Source: an uncultured Parabacteroides sp. (GTDB lineage Bacteria > Bacteroidota > Bacteroidia > Bacteroidales > Tannerellaceae). Taken from it: a stretch of DNA of 64,000 nt. Below, one piece after another: positions 7,920 to 16,328 of the stretch (its first letter is position 1; each line of letters opens with the position of its first letter). The translations under genes were made by a program, and so were the position numbers. The notes below the pieces were generated by a model. The model had not been told where the DNA came from, did not search any database, and saw only the letters and a list, made by a program, of their open reading frames with translations. The stretch covers positions 1-64,000 of the forward strand of contig CAKVBA010000006.1 of the NCBI GenBank assembly GCA_934725305.1, written 5' to 3'.

Positions 7920-9157
7920 ATCTTTTTCCTATTGATCAGAAACGAGGGGTTGACGCGCAGATAGATGCCGGCTGCAAAGCTGGTTGCCAGGCTGGTGCGA
8001 GCGCGAGTGCCGGCTGCATCCACCGAAGTGCATTTGCCTTGACAGAACAGATCTAAATCGATGCCCAACGCATATCCGGGAGCAAACGTATGAGAATATT
8101 CAACACCTAAATAGCCGGTCTTCATCGTGTTATAAGTCATTCCCTCCTCTTTCGTAGAGACACAGCCATACATGGGATAGCCTAATAGAGAGATAAACTT
8201 ATGACCCAAGAAATAGCCGCCCTTGACGCGGAAATCACTCAGATCGACATAGGCGTGTGCATACAACGCTGCTCCCTTATCGAAAGGCCACAACATGCCG
8301 GCTTGCTGATAATAGCCTAATCCATCCAGCTCAAAATGGGCCTGCCTAACCAACGAGTGATTGATATTCCACGTGACGCCCAATCCCAAAGCTCCATTCA
8401 TCAAGGTCTGCACCGAGTTGGAACAAATGGTATCAATCTCTCCGCCACGATGCTGTATCACCGCCTGCAAAGGCAGAGAAAAATGCCAAGTGGACTGCTC
8501 GTCATTGAGCTTCAGCCGGCTGGAAAGCCCCACGATAAAAGCCTCTTGATGCACATCGTTGCGAAAGATAAAGCTTTCCCAATTGACCCACGCATCCAGA
8601 TCGAAGGGTTTTGAACGATACAGCACCTGAAGACCCGCTTCGGGATCGGCCGTCATATTCAATTCGGAACAGTAGAGTGGAGCAATCAGATTGTGATTGG
8701 CGCCGCCATAGAGATGGCCTAAGACAATATCGACATGGTCTGACAGCGCCACTTGTGCCCGGAAAAAGGGCAAGATGTGCAGGCCATCCTGATGACTTCC
8801 TTTCCAATAGGCAATATCCCGATAGGCCATATTGGGATATTTATCAGCGCCCCAATAACGGAGCATGTGCACACCGGCTTCCAGCTTAATGTTGTCCAGC
8901 GGATAATAAACAGCTTTGGGCTGCACCCACAAGCCCGGCAATGTATAACCATCCATCGATGTGGTGGAGAACTCATTATCACGGAAGAAGCTGATGTTGT
9001 CAACCTCGACCCGCAAGTCGCCCTTGCTGTCGGGAGCAATCTGATAGTTGGTCTTATACACTCGATCGGCCAACTGAGCATGTAAGGGTTTGCCTATTCC
9101 TGCCAACAACACCATCAAAACGATTAATACACGTCGCATATATATACAAGTTTCCAT
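7916..9157 (-). CDS. Outer-membrane beta-barrel-like protein, function unknown
   Basis: A 413-residue protein with a signal peptide (MRRVLIVLMVLLAGIGKPLHAQ) and alternating aromatic/polar strands typical of an outer-membrane barrel. I do not recognise a named family. The ATG at 9157 is preceded by AAGGAGGAAGAAAAA, an unusually good ribosome-binding site for this lineage; the internal ATG at 9139 gives the tighter signal peptide and remains possible. It is the first gene of a two-gene unit with the exported HEAT-repeat protein, which suggests a surface or periplasmic complex between a barrel and a helical scaffold. A TACGTTTG promoter box lies on the minus strand at 9183-9190. Confidence 0.75.
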   Translation of the reverse strand: METCIYMRRVLIVLMVLLAGIGKPLHAQLADRVYKTNYQIAPDSKGDLRVEVDNISFFRDNEFSTTSMDGYTLPGLWVQPKAVYYPLDNIKLEAGVHMLRYWGADKYPNMAYRDIAYWKGSHQDGLHILPFFRAQVALSDHVDIVLGHLYGGANHNLIAPLYCSELNMTADPEAGLQVLYRSKPFDLDAWVNWESFIFRNDVHQEAFIVGLSSRLKLNDEQSTWHFSLPLQAVIQHRGGEIDTICSNSVQTLMNGALGLGVTWNINHSLVRQAHFELDGLGYYQQAGMLWPFDKGAALYAHAYVDLSDFRVKGGYFLGHKFISLLGYPMYGCVSTKEEGMTYNTMKTGYLGVEYSHTFAPGYALGIDLDLFCQGKCTSVDAAGTRARTSLATSFAAGIYLRVNPSFLINRKKI

Positions 9158-9182
9158 TTTTCTTCCTCCTTAAAAAACGATA

Positions 9183-9190
9183 CAAACGTA
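9183..9190 (-). promoter_or_regulatory. -7 promoter box of the OM/HEAT unit
   Basis: TACGTTTG on the minus strand, matching TAnnTTTG, 25 bp before the ATG at 9157. Confidence 0.6.
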
Positions 9191-9230
9191 AAAAAAATAT
9201 AGTTACCGACGAAGCCTCCTATTGTGATTT

Positions 9231-9422
9231 TAACCCAAAACGGTCATTAGGCCGTTTGATGTATATTTTTAGAACTGCTTGCAGTCTTTTGTTTTTTTAC
9301 AAGTCGTCTTTTGCCTGTTTTTAATTCGCAATAGCTCGCTATTACTCATTAAAAGCCAAACAAAATCCACTCTTCTAAAAAGATAAAATACAAGCAAGCC
9401 CTAATGACCGATTGGGGTTTAA
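9231..9422. repeat. MITE-like element, second interior type
   Basis: A 192-bp element with TAACCCAAAACGGTCATTAG at the left and the inverted copy CTAATGACCGATTGGGGTTT at the right. The interior differs from the element at 20199-20397 but its right part matches a degenerate piece at 35192-35254 (CTTTTAGAAGAGTAGATTTTG). It lies between the divergent promoters of two operons. Confidence 0.85.
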
Positions 9423-9509
9423 CCGGATTAGACGAATAAAGACAACCTTTTTCGCTAAACAAACCAAATATTATTCACTCCAAAAGAGGCTAAAGTCGTT
9501 TAAATAGAC

Positions 9510-9517
9510 TATTTTTG
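9510..9517 (+). promoter_or_regulatory. -7 promoter box of the lipid head-group operon
   Basis: TATTTTTG matches TAnnTTTG. The first ATG is 138 bp further on, giving a long untranslated leader (about 9525-9654) with no riboswitch that I recognise. Confidence 0.5.
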
Positions 9518-9654
9518 CATGATTATATGTAAACTCAATAACATAAATAAAAGAATAAATGGCATAGAGCTGTTGATAACCAAAAGGCCATCAGTCTTTT
9601 TCCTCACCAGCGGCTCGGGAGTTTTTTCGTGCCAATCAAAAACAAATAAAAGTT

Positions 9655-10353
9655 ATGGATTATGCAATAATTGCCGCAGGCGAAGGCTCACGTTTGGCCC
9701 AAGAGGGCGTTAAATGGCCGAAACCATTGGTGCGACTCAACGGAATAACACTGATAGACCGTTTGATTAATGTCTTCTTGAAAAACAACGCAACCTCTAT
9801 CAGTATCATCGTCAACGAAGAGATGACGGAAGTACAAGAACATCTGAAGAACTTGCAGTTGCCTGTCCCCTTTTATCTACTGGTCAAATCGACTCCAAGT
9901 TCAATGCATAGCTTTTATGAATTGAGCCATCACTTAGACGGAGAATCTATCTGCCTGACCACTGTTGACACTATTTTCCGTGAGGAAGAGTTTAGTGGTT
10001 ATATCCAGGCCTTTCGGGAAAATATCCATCAGATTGATGGCATGATGGCGGTGACGGATTATATCGACGACGAAAAGCCTCTGTATGTAGAGACGGACGA
10101 ACAGATGACCATCAAAAACTTCCTCGACCAATCGGACGACTGCCAATATATCTCGGGCGGCATCTACTGCCTGAAGCGTACGGCCTTGAATGTGTTGAAC
10201 AACTGTATCATGCAGGGCATGTCTCGCATGAGAAACTTCCAGCGTCAGCTGATTGCCGAAGGCTTGCTGCTGAAGGCCTATCCTTTCACTAAGATTATCG
10301 ACGTGGATCATGCCGAAGATATAGAAAAGGCAGAATCATTCTTGAAGTCCTAA
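9655..10353 (+). CDS. Sugar/polyol-phosphate nucleotidyltransferase (NTP_transferase)
   Basis: A 232-residue protein opening with the nucleotide-binding signature AIIAAGEGSRLAQEG followed by KWPKPLVRLNG, the pattern AAGxGxRL...KPL of NTP transferases. The length fits a single catalytic domain, as in CTP:phosphocholine (LicC) or CTP:inositol-1-phosphate cytidylyltransferases. It would activate a phosphorylated alcohol with CTP or another NTP. It is the first gene of a six-gene run, and a CDP-alcohol phosphatidyltransferase two genes downstream makes a CDP-activated head group the best inference. The alcohol cannot be told from sequence alone. Confidence 0.85.
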   Translation: MDYAIIAAGEGSRLAQEGVKWPKPLVRLNGITLIDRLINVFLKNNATSISIIVNEEMTEVQEHLKNLQLPVPFYLLVKSTPSSMHSFYELSHHLDGESICLTTVDTIFREEEFSGYIQAFRENIHQIDGMMAVTDYIDDEKPLYVETDEQMTIKNFLDQSDDCQYISGGIYCLKRTALNVLNNCIMQGMSRMRNFQRQLIAEGLLLKAYPFTKIIDVDHAEDIEKAESFLKS

Positions 10354-10374
10354 AAAAAGTACGAACAAAAAACA

Positions 10375-11241
10375 ATGAATAGATTAACGATTGCTGGTAT
10401 CCGCAGAGGAAACCAATTTTCTCCGAATCATATCGGAAACGACGCTGCCATCTTTGCCCAAACAGCCGAACACTTGCGCAACAAAGGCTGTGTCGTCAAT
10501 GAATACATCGAATCAGACCTTTTGCTGGCCGATCCCAAAGAGTCTTTTATCTTTAATATGGCCCGAGACTGGAACTCTATCCATAAGCTACAAGAGCTGG
10601 AAGACAAAGGGTATCATGTTGTCAATTCGGGCTACGGCATCGAGAACTGTACACGCGAGAAGATGACCCGTCTGTTGATGGATAATAACATCTCTCATCC
10701 GAACAGCCTGATCCTGGAGACGAATAGCGACCCGACAGAGGCATTGGAACAGGCCGGATTCCACACATGCTGGATCAAGCGTGGAGACTTTCATGCCATC
10801 CATCGCGAAGATGTAACGTATGTGCGCAACTACGACGAAGCCAAAAGTATCTTGAAGGAATATGCCATCCGTGGCATCCAAAGAGCCGTCATCAATGAAC
10901 ACTTGGTGGGCGACCTGGTCAAGTTTTATGGCGTTACCGGCACCGACTTCTTCTATTGGTTCTATCCCTCGAACCAGCATCATAGCAAGTTTGGCCTGGA
11001 GGTTATAAACGGAACAGCCAAAGGTATTCCTTTTGATGTAGAAACCTTACAGTCGATCTGCAACGACGCAGCCAACGTCTTGAATGTGCATATCTATGGC
11101 GGAGATTGCATCGTGTCGGAAGATGGACAAATGAAACTGATTGACTTTAATGACTGGCCAAGTTTTGCGCCTTGCCGCGACGAAGCCGCACAGCATATCG
11201 CTCAGCGCATCTGGGATCTGTTCCAAGTTTATGCACACTAA
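10375..11241 (+). CDS. ATP-grasp enzyme
   Basis: A 288-residue protein with an ATP-grasp layout: an N-terminal pre-ATP region, a nucleotide-binding middle, and a C-terminal metal-binding motif MKLIDFNDWPSFAPCRDEAA near residues 248-267. The D-x-N-D-W-P-S-F arrangement resembles the metal-binding end of ATP-grasp kinases such as the inositol phosphate kinases of the ITPK group, as well as carboxylate-amine ligases. It is 21 bp downstream of the nucleotidyltransferase. It could phosphorylate the polyol precursor or attach an amino acid to the head group; I cannot choose between these. Cytoplasmic, no signal peptide. Confidence 0.75.
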   Translation: MNRLTIAGIRRGNQFSPNHIGNDAAIFAQTAEHLRNKGCVVNEYIESDLLLADPKESFIFNMARDWNSIHKLQELEDKGYHVVNSGYGIENCTREKMTRLLMDNNISHPNSLILETNSDPTEALEQAGFHTCWIKRGDFHAIHREDVTYVRNYDEAKSILKEYAIRGIQRAVINEHLVGDLVKFYGVTGTDFFYWFYPSNQHHSKFGLEVINGTAKGIPFDVETLQSICNDAANVLNVHIYGGDCIVSEDGQMKLIDFNDWPSFAPCRDEAAQHIAQRIWDLFQVYAH

Positions 11242-11260
11242 TTAATAAACATCTATTTTC

Positions 11261-12184
11261 ATGAGCCATAAGAATGTATCACCGAATCTGGAATCCACAC
11301 TGAAATCGCTGGATACAGAAGAATTTATAGATATTCACTTCTATCGTCCCATTGGTTACCGATGGGCTTTGCTTTTCCAAAAGCTGGGCATCTCGCCCAA
11401 CACCGTTACGATTGCCAGTATCTTTATCGGCATTGCTTCGGGCATCTGCTTCTATCCGCAAGATCTGACAATCAACATCATCGGTATGCTGCTGCTGATC
11501 TGGGCCAACTCATACGACAGTGCAGACGGACAGCTGGCTCGCCTGACCGGACAGAAGACGCCATTAGGACGCATTCTGGATGGCACAGCCGGCGACCTTT
11601 GGTTTATCTCTATCTATGCTGCTATCTGCCTACGCCTCACTCCGCAGTGGGGCATTTGGATCTGGCTGTTTGCCGCCACTACCGGATTTTTCCACAGCAA
11701 ACAGGCGGCTATGGCCGACTATTACCGCAACATCCACCTGCTCTTCCTGAAGGGAAAAGCCGGCAGTGAACTGTCTCATTCCGTGCAGCTGAAGGAAAAC
11801 TATAAGAAGCTGAGCTGGAAGAAAGACTTTATCTACAAGCTGTTTGAGACCTTCTACATCAATTACACCATGGGACAAGAGACATTGACTCCCAAATTCC
11901 AGCGTATGCGTGCCGTGTTGCAGAGCCAATATAACGATCAGGCACCGGAATGGCTTCGCACAGAATTCCGCACCAAGAGTCTGCCGCTGATGAAATACAC
12001 CAACATGCTCTCATTCAACACACGTGTTATCGCCCTGTTTGTGAGCCTCTTCATCAATGAGCCCTGGCTCTATTTCGTGTTTGAGATCACGGTCTTGAAC
12101 ATCATGCTTCTCTATATGATTGTGACGCACGAACGCATCTGTGCCTATTTTACCCACAAGTTAAACTCTGAAAGCAACCTATAA
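11261..12184 (+). CDS. CDP-alcohol phosphatidyltransferase
   Basis: A 307-residue integral membrane enzyme. The catalytic signature of the CDP-alcohol phosphatidyltransferase superfamily is present: DSADGQLARLTGQKTPLG then RILDGTAGD (about residues 86-112). The usual pattern is DG-x2-AR-x8-G-x3-D-x3-D; here the last two Asp are separated by four residues (D-GTAG-D). Hydrophobic helices flank the motif and recur at the C-terminus. It would join a CDP-activated group to an alcohol, releasing CMP, at the inner membrane. Preceded by the nucleotidyltransferase and ATP-grasp genes and followed after 1 bp by a HAD phosphatase, it fits a synthase that makes a phosphorylated phospholipid later dephosphorylated. 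Confidence 0.88.
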   Translation: MSHKNVSPNLESTLKSLDTEEFIDIHFYRPIGYRWALLFQKLGISPNTVTIASIFIGIASGICFYPQDLTINIIGMLLLIWANSYDSADGQLARLTGQKTPLGRILDGTAGDLWFISIYAAICLRLTPQWGIWIWLFAATTGFFHSKQAAMADYYRNIHLLFLKGKAGSELSHSVQLKENYKKLSWKKDFIYKLFETFYINYTMGQETLTPKFQRMRAVLQSQYNDQAPEWLRTEFRTKSLPLMKYTNMLSFNTRVIALFVSLFINEPWLYFVFEITVLNIMLLYMIVTHERICAYFTHKLNSESNL

Positions 12185-12185
12185 T

Positions 12186-12902
12186 ATGTTTGATAAGACA
12201 CAAGTAAAAGGTATTATCTTCGATTACGGAGGAACGATTGACAGCAACGGCATGCATTGGGCCGAAGTTATCTGGCAGGCCTACGAAGCCATGAATGTTC
12301 CGGTAGAAAAGGAACATTTCCGCGAAGCCTATGTCTATGGCGAACGCACCTTGGGAAAGAATCCCATCGTGAAGCCGCATCACACCTTTGGCGATATGCT
12401 ACAGATCAAGGCAGACCTGCAGATAGAATGGCTCAAAGAGGCAGGTTTTATCCCGGCAGACTGGGCCACACCCGAAGTTAAATCGGGCATTGCCAACTGG
12501 TGTTACAACTATGCCAAGAGATCGATCGATGCAGCCCGCCCCATCTTGGAGCGATTGGCCCAAGAATATCCCTTGGTGCTTGTGTCGAACTTCTATGGCA
12601 ACATTGAGTCTGTGTTGAAAGACTTTGGACTGGACATGCTGTTTGGTTCTATCGTTGAATCGGCTGTTGTGGGCATCCGCAAGCCCGACCCCGCTATCTT
12701 CCGGTTGGGAACAGAACGTATGCAACTTCCGACCGGCAACATTGTTGTGGTGGGCGATTCGTATGACAAAGACATCGTTCCGGCCCGTAGCATCGGATGC
12801 CAGACAATCTGGCTGAAGAGCATCGGATGGAGTGCTTATAAAGGTGACGAAACAGCGGATGTCATTCTTTCTGACTTCCAAGAACTGAAGCAATATGTTT
12901 AA
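12186..12902 (+). CDS. HAD-superfamily hydrolase
   Basis: A 238-residue HAD protein of the cap-I type. Motif I is IIFDYGGTIDSNG (residues about 10-22), motif II is LVSNFYG, motif III involves GIRKPDP, and motif IV is VVGDSYDKDIVPA. The second Asp of the usual DxD motif I is replaced by Gly (DYGGT), as in some HAD members, so classical phosphatase activity is plausible but not certain. It starts 1 bp after the phosphatidyltransferase stop and overlaps the next gene by 8 bp. By context it is a candidate for removing phosphate from the freshly made lipid or its precursor. Confidence 0.85.
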   Translation: MFDKTQVKGIIFDYGGTIDSNGMHWAEVIWQAYEAMNVPVEKEHFREAYVYGERTLGKNPIVKPHHTFGDMLQIKADLQIEWLKEAGFIPADWATPEVKSGIANWCYNYAKRSIDAARPILERLAQEYPLVLVSNFYGNIESVLKDFGLDMLFGSIVESAVVGIRKPDPAIFRLGTERMQLPTGNIVVVGDSYDKDIVPARSIGCQTIWLKSIGWSAYKGDETADVILSDFQELKQYV

Positions 12903-13698
12903 GAAAGAGGTCACATTCATTCTCTGTCTGCTCTTGTCGGCCTGCGACTTGATAGATTATCATCCCTACGACGGACGAATCGACTCGAATATCGAAACGG
13001 GCATCAACGAAAAGAACAGGGCCCGCATCGAAGCGGCTTGCTCCCAAAAAGACACCATCCGCTTTATCCTGACGGGCGATACCCAACGAAGCTATGACGA
13101 GACGCAAAAGTTCGTCAAGGCCGTGAATGCCCGCGACGACATCGACTTTGTCATTCACGGAGGCGACTACAGTGAGTTTGGCATGAGTAAAGAGTTTGAA
13201 TGGGCCGTGCGTATTCTATCCCAACTGAATGTTCCCTATGTGGGGCTCATTGGCAACCATGATGTGTTAGGCAATGGCGATCAGACCTTTGCCAAGATCT
13301 TTGGGAATGAGAACTTCTCTTTCATCGCCAGAGATGTGAAATTTGTCTGCCTCAACACCAATGCCATCGAATATGATTACTCGCATCCGGTGCCCGACTT
13401 CAACTTTATCAAAGGTGAATTTCAGGACACAACCAACTTTAAACGCACCGTGGTGGTTATGCATGCACCTCCGGGCAATGAGCAGTTCGACAACAATGTC
13501 AAGGATGTATTCCAGCTCTACATCAAACAGTTTCCTTCACTGATGTTCTGTCTGCATGCGCATACTCACCAAGTAAGCGAAGTGGATCTCTTTGGCGACG
13601 GCATCATCTATTATGGTTGCAGTAATGTGGCCAAACGTAATTTCACGCTATTTACAATCACTCCCGACAGTTACAATCATGAAGTTGTCTATTTTTAA
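12895..13698 (+). CDS. Lipoprotein calcineurin-like phosphoesterase
   Basis: The 267-residue protein begins with a lipoprotein signal (FILCLLLSAC, Cys about residue 16). The metallophosphoesterase motifs follow in order: LTGDTQRS, IHGGDYSE, IGNHDVLG and CLHAHTHQVS. The first motif has Thr-Gln (GDTQ) where many members have Asp-x-His, so metal binding may be atypical. It is anchored in a membrane facing the periplasm or cell surface. It overlaps the HAD gene by 8 bp and is followed by an outer-membrane protein gene overlapping it by 20 bp. It may act on an exported lipid head group. Confidence 0.82.
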   Translation: MFKKEVTFILCLLLSACDLIDYHPYDGRIDSNIETGINEKNRARIEAACSQKDTIRFILTGDTQRSYDETQKFVKAVNARDDIDFVIHGGDYSEFGMSKEFEWAVRILSQLNVPYVGLIGNHDVLGNGDQTFAKIFGNENFSFIARDVKFVCLNTNAIEYDYSHPVPDFNFIKGEFQDTTNFKRTVVVMHAPPGNEQFDNNVKDVFQLYIKQFPSLMFCLHAHTHQVSEVDLFGDGIIYYGCSNVAKRNFTLFTITPDSYNHEVVYF

Positions 13699-14302
13699 AT
13701 ACCTGATTTGTCTGCTGCTGATTCCTTGCGGACTAATGGCCCAAGATAAATATGAGAAACGGGTGGAGCGATATACATCAACTTGGCAGAGAGTCATTCC
13801 CCGCTATACGAAATTGCAATTTGCCGGCTCAATGGGCATGTTGTCACTGGGCACGGGTTGGAACTATTACCGCAACCATTGGGAAACAGACCTGCTGCTG
13901 GGTCTTGTCCCTCGCAATGCCGACCGCCATGCAATGGTTACCTTTACCCTTAAACAGAATTATTATCCGTGGAATCTTCAGCTGAGAAAGAATCTGTCTT
14001 TTGAGCCGCTCAGCTGTGGTGTCTATATCAACACGCTATTGGATAAAGACTTCTGGGGAAAGCAGCCCGACAAGTATCCACAAGGCTATTACTGGTTTTC
14101 CACACGTGTGCGCTTTCATGCCTTCGTTGGCGAACGGTTCACCCTGCAGCTGAATCCCAACAAGAGCTGGCACAAATCGATCAGCTTCTTCTATGAACTG
14201 AGCACCTGTGACCTTTACCTGATCAATGCGATCGGCAACCATTATCTGAAGCCCAAAGATTACTTGAGTCTCTCTTTCGGCCTCAAAATGCAGATTCTGT
14301 AA
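13679..14302 (+). CDS. Small outer-membrane protein of the lipid operon
   Basis: The ATG at 13679 (MKLSIFKYLICLLLIPCGLM) gives a 207-residue protein with a clear signal peptide ending at AQ near residue 21; the longer frame from 13592 is inside the preceding gene. The mature part is rich in aromatic, alternating strands and ends LSLSFGLKMQIL, as expected of a small beta-barrel. I do not recognise the family. It overlaps the phosphoesterase gene by 20 bp and closes the operon, which suggests that the pathway product reaches or modifies the outer membrane. Confidence 0.75.
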   Translation: MKLSIFKYLICLLLIPCGLMAQDKYEKRVERYTSTWQRVIPRYTKLQFAGSMGMLSLGTGWNYYRNHWETDLLLGLVPRNADRHAMVTFTLKQNYYPWNLQLRKNLSFEPLSCGVYINTLLDKDFWGKQPDKYPQGYYWFSTRVRFHAFVGERFTLQLNPNKSWHKSISFFYELSTCDLYLINAIGNHYLKPKDYLSLSFGLKMQIL

Positions 14303-14318
14303 AGAAGAGTGATAGCGG

Positions 14319-15431
14319 CTACTTCAGGCAACCGCTCCACACAACCGGATTATGATCACTGAAAGGAACATTGGGCGCTTCATAGCAAAAGCCACGGAAG
14401 TGAGACGAATAGAAGATGTAGTCGATACGGAACAGGCGTCTCAACTCGCGGAAAGTAACGCCAAAGCCGGAGCCACAATCCCGGAATCCATCGGTCAAGT
14501 CGCCCTTCATGCGGCGATAGGTGTATGAAGCCGGTGTGTCATTGAAATCTCCACACACCAACATGGGACAAGTGCTCTCTCCATCCATCAGCTGACGCAT
14601 AAAATCGGCCTGCCTGGCACGAAGTACAAAGTTCTCCTTCATCTGAAAAGCCATCTGAAAGGCAGCCTCTTTTCCCTCTTGCGTGTCACCACTGGCTTTG
14701 GCCTGATATAAACGTGGCTTCACGCTGTTCACACTGGTTGTCTGCAAATGGTTGACATAGAGGCTGACGGTATCTTGTCCGATCAAGAGAGAAGCCTTCA
14801 TACTCTTGTTTTTCGAACCCGGAAAGAGGATAACTTCAGACGAGACAATGGGAAATTGGCTCAAGACAGCCAACGAAGAGCCTTCGCCACCGGCCTGATA
14901 GGTAGAACAGACATAGGGAAATTGCTGGAAGGTCTGACGCAAGCTATCCAATGTAAACCGCGCACTTATAAGACATTCCTGAAAACAGACGATATCGGGC
15001 TGCTCGTCTTGAACCCAACGGACAATATCGTCCAACTGAGAACGGCCGCTGGTGTGAAAGTTATTGACATTGTAGGTAATCATCTTGACGGGTGTGCCGC
15101 TACCATCGGACGAACAACCGAACAGGCGCACCTGAAACACCGAGAGCAGAAAGGATGTATTCAATAACAGTGCACTTAATGAAACCCAACCCCAATGACT
15201 GCGCACCACGCAACAGAGGCCCAACAAGACCATGTCAACAGCCAACACCGGCAACAACAGCAATCCGGGGAATGAAACCCACTCACGACCCGACGGATGA
15301 ATATAACCGGACAAGAATCCGGCCACAGCCATCAACGCAGTCAGCAGGATTAGCACTCCTAATACGATCTGAAATACATATTTGATCCGACTCTTCTGCT
15401 TTTTAGATTTAGATTTACCTTTTCTCATCAT
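14319..15431 (-). CDS. Membrane-anchored endonuclease/exonuclease/phosphatase (EEP) family protein
   Basis: From the ATG at 15429-15431 (an adjacent ATG at 15428 is equally possible) the protein is 370 residues; upstream codons in the longer frame are not family-like. About three N-terminal membrane helices (VFQIVLGVLILLTALMAV and others) precede an EEP domain with ITYNVNNF, DIVCFQEC, YVNHLQTT, VCGDFNDTP, RIDYIFYS and FSDHNPVVW. This fold includes DNases, phosphoinositide phosphatases and sphingomyelinases. The domain faces the periplasm or membrane surface. It is convergent with the lipid operon (16 bp between stops), so a lipid phosphodiester substrate is possible but unproven. Confidence 0.85.
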   Translation of the reverse strand: MMRKGKSKSKKQKSRIKYVFQIVLGVLILLTALMAVAGFLSGYIHPSGREWVSFPGLLLLPVLAVDMVLLGLCCVVRSHWGWVSLSALLLNTSFLLSVFQVRLFGCSSDGSGTPVKMITYNVNNFHTSGRSQLDDIVRWVQDEQPDIVCFQECLISARFTLDSLRQTFQQFPYVCSTYQAGGEGSSLAVLSQFPIVSSEVILFPGSKNKSMKASLLIGQDTVSLYVNHLQTTSVNSVKPRLYQAKASGDTQEGKEAAFQMAFQMKENFVLRARQADFMRQLMDGESTCPMLVCGDFNDTPASYTYRRMKGDLTDGFRDCGSGFGVTFRELRRLFRIDYIFYSSHFRGFCYEAPNVPFSDHNPVVWSGCLK

Positions 15432-15482
15432 GTATATAAAACCCTTCTGCACGCAAAATATTGTGCCGTTCCTATAAAAAGA

Positions 15483-15517
15483 AATCCTCCGGCCTGCATA
15501 ACACAAGTCAGAGGATT
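15483..15517 (-). terminator. Rho-independent terminator after the OmpA lipoprotein gene
   Basis: AATCCTC (15483-15489) pairs with GAGGATT (15511-15517). On the minus strand the stem is followed by TTCTTTTTAT. Confidence 0.7.
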
Positions 15518-15585
15518 CAATTTATTATTACTTTAATCGCTTTTGACACAAGACTCGTAAGGAGCGCGCCTCAATTAGCAATCCA

Positions 15586-16269
15586 TTACTTCAAAGTACC
15601 ATCTTTTGCCTCCTGAACCATCTTTGCATTCGGCAAGATGATGATTTCAACACGGCGATTCAAGGCACGGCCTTCGGCTGTGCTGTTGTCGGCAACCGGT
15701 TCGTGAACGCCCTTGCCTTCGTAAGTCATACGCTTGCTGCTTACACCCTGATCTTCCATCAAATAATCGAACACACTCTTTGCACGCTTCTCAGACAAAG
15801 TCTGGTTATAATCAACCTTACCGGTGCTATCGGTGTGGCCAATAATCTTGATATCCGTATCCGGATTTGAATTCAAGCTGACCGCCAAATCGCGTAATGC
15901 ACTCTTAGAAGCTGCACTCACTGTGCTTGAATTGGTTGCAAACAGAATACCAGAATCGAATGTAACCTTCAATGCTTCACCGTCATTGATTGTCTCAACC
16001 GTTGTCTGTTCGGGAAGAGTTGCTTCCAATTCCTTTTTCTGCTTATCCATCTTCTTACCGATCAAAGCACCGGCTGTTCCACCCACTGCAGCACCAATAA
16101 CCGCGCCCAAAGCGGTGTTACCGGCCAAAGCACCGATACCAGCTCCGGCAGCAGCGCCACCACCAACACCAATAGCAGTACCTTTTGCTGTGTTATTCCA
16201 TGTTCCACAACTTGTAAAAACAACTGCAAAACAAAGCAGCATCACTGATAATAACTTCAAATTTCTCAT
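15586..16269 (-). CDS. OmpA-family lipoprotein with glycine zipper
   Basis: The start at 16269 (MRNLKLLSVMLLCFAVVF) gives a lipobox ending FTSC at residues 17-20; the longer frame adds a tail without a signal. After the lipid anchor comes a glycine-zipper segment (AIGVGGGAAAGAGIGALAG...) like those of YMGG/OsmB-type proteins, and then an OmpA peptidoglycan-binding domain with IKIIGHTDSTGKVDYN, LSEKRAKSVFDYL and NRRVEIII. About 227 residues, usual for this class. It probably ties the outer membrane to peptidoglycan. It follows the small acidic-protein gene with no real gap and is likely co-transcribed from the promoter at 16693-16700. Confidence 0.9.
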   Translation of the reverse strand: MRNLKLLSVMLLCFAVVFTSCGTWNNTAKGTAIGVGGGAAAGAGIGALAGNTALGAVIGAAVGGTAGALIGKKMDKQKKELEATLPEQTTVETINDGEALKVTFDSGILFATNSSTVSAASKSALRDLAVSLNSNPDTDIKIIGHTDSTGKVDYNQTLSEKRAKSVFDYLMEDQGVSSKRMTYEGKGVHEPVADNSTAEGRALNRRVEIIILPNAKMVQEAKDGTLK

Positions 16270-16328
16270 CTCAATTTTCTTTTCTAAAAACTTTTCCTCT
16301 TGTCTATACACATAAAATAGAACCTTCA

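Noticed and set aside
9525..9654. Riboswitch in the leader of the lipid operon
   Set aside because: A long leader is present, but I recognise no known riboswitch core or stable conserved fold.
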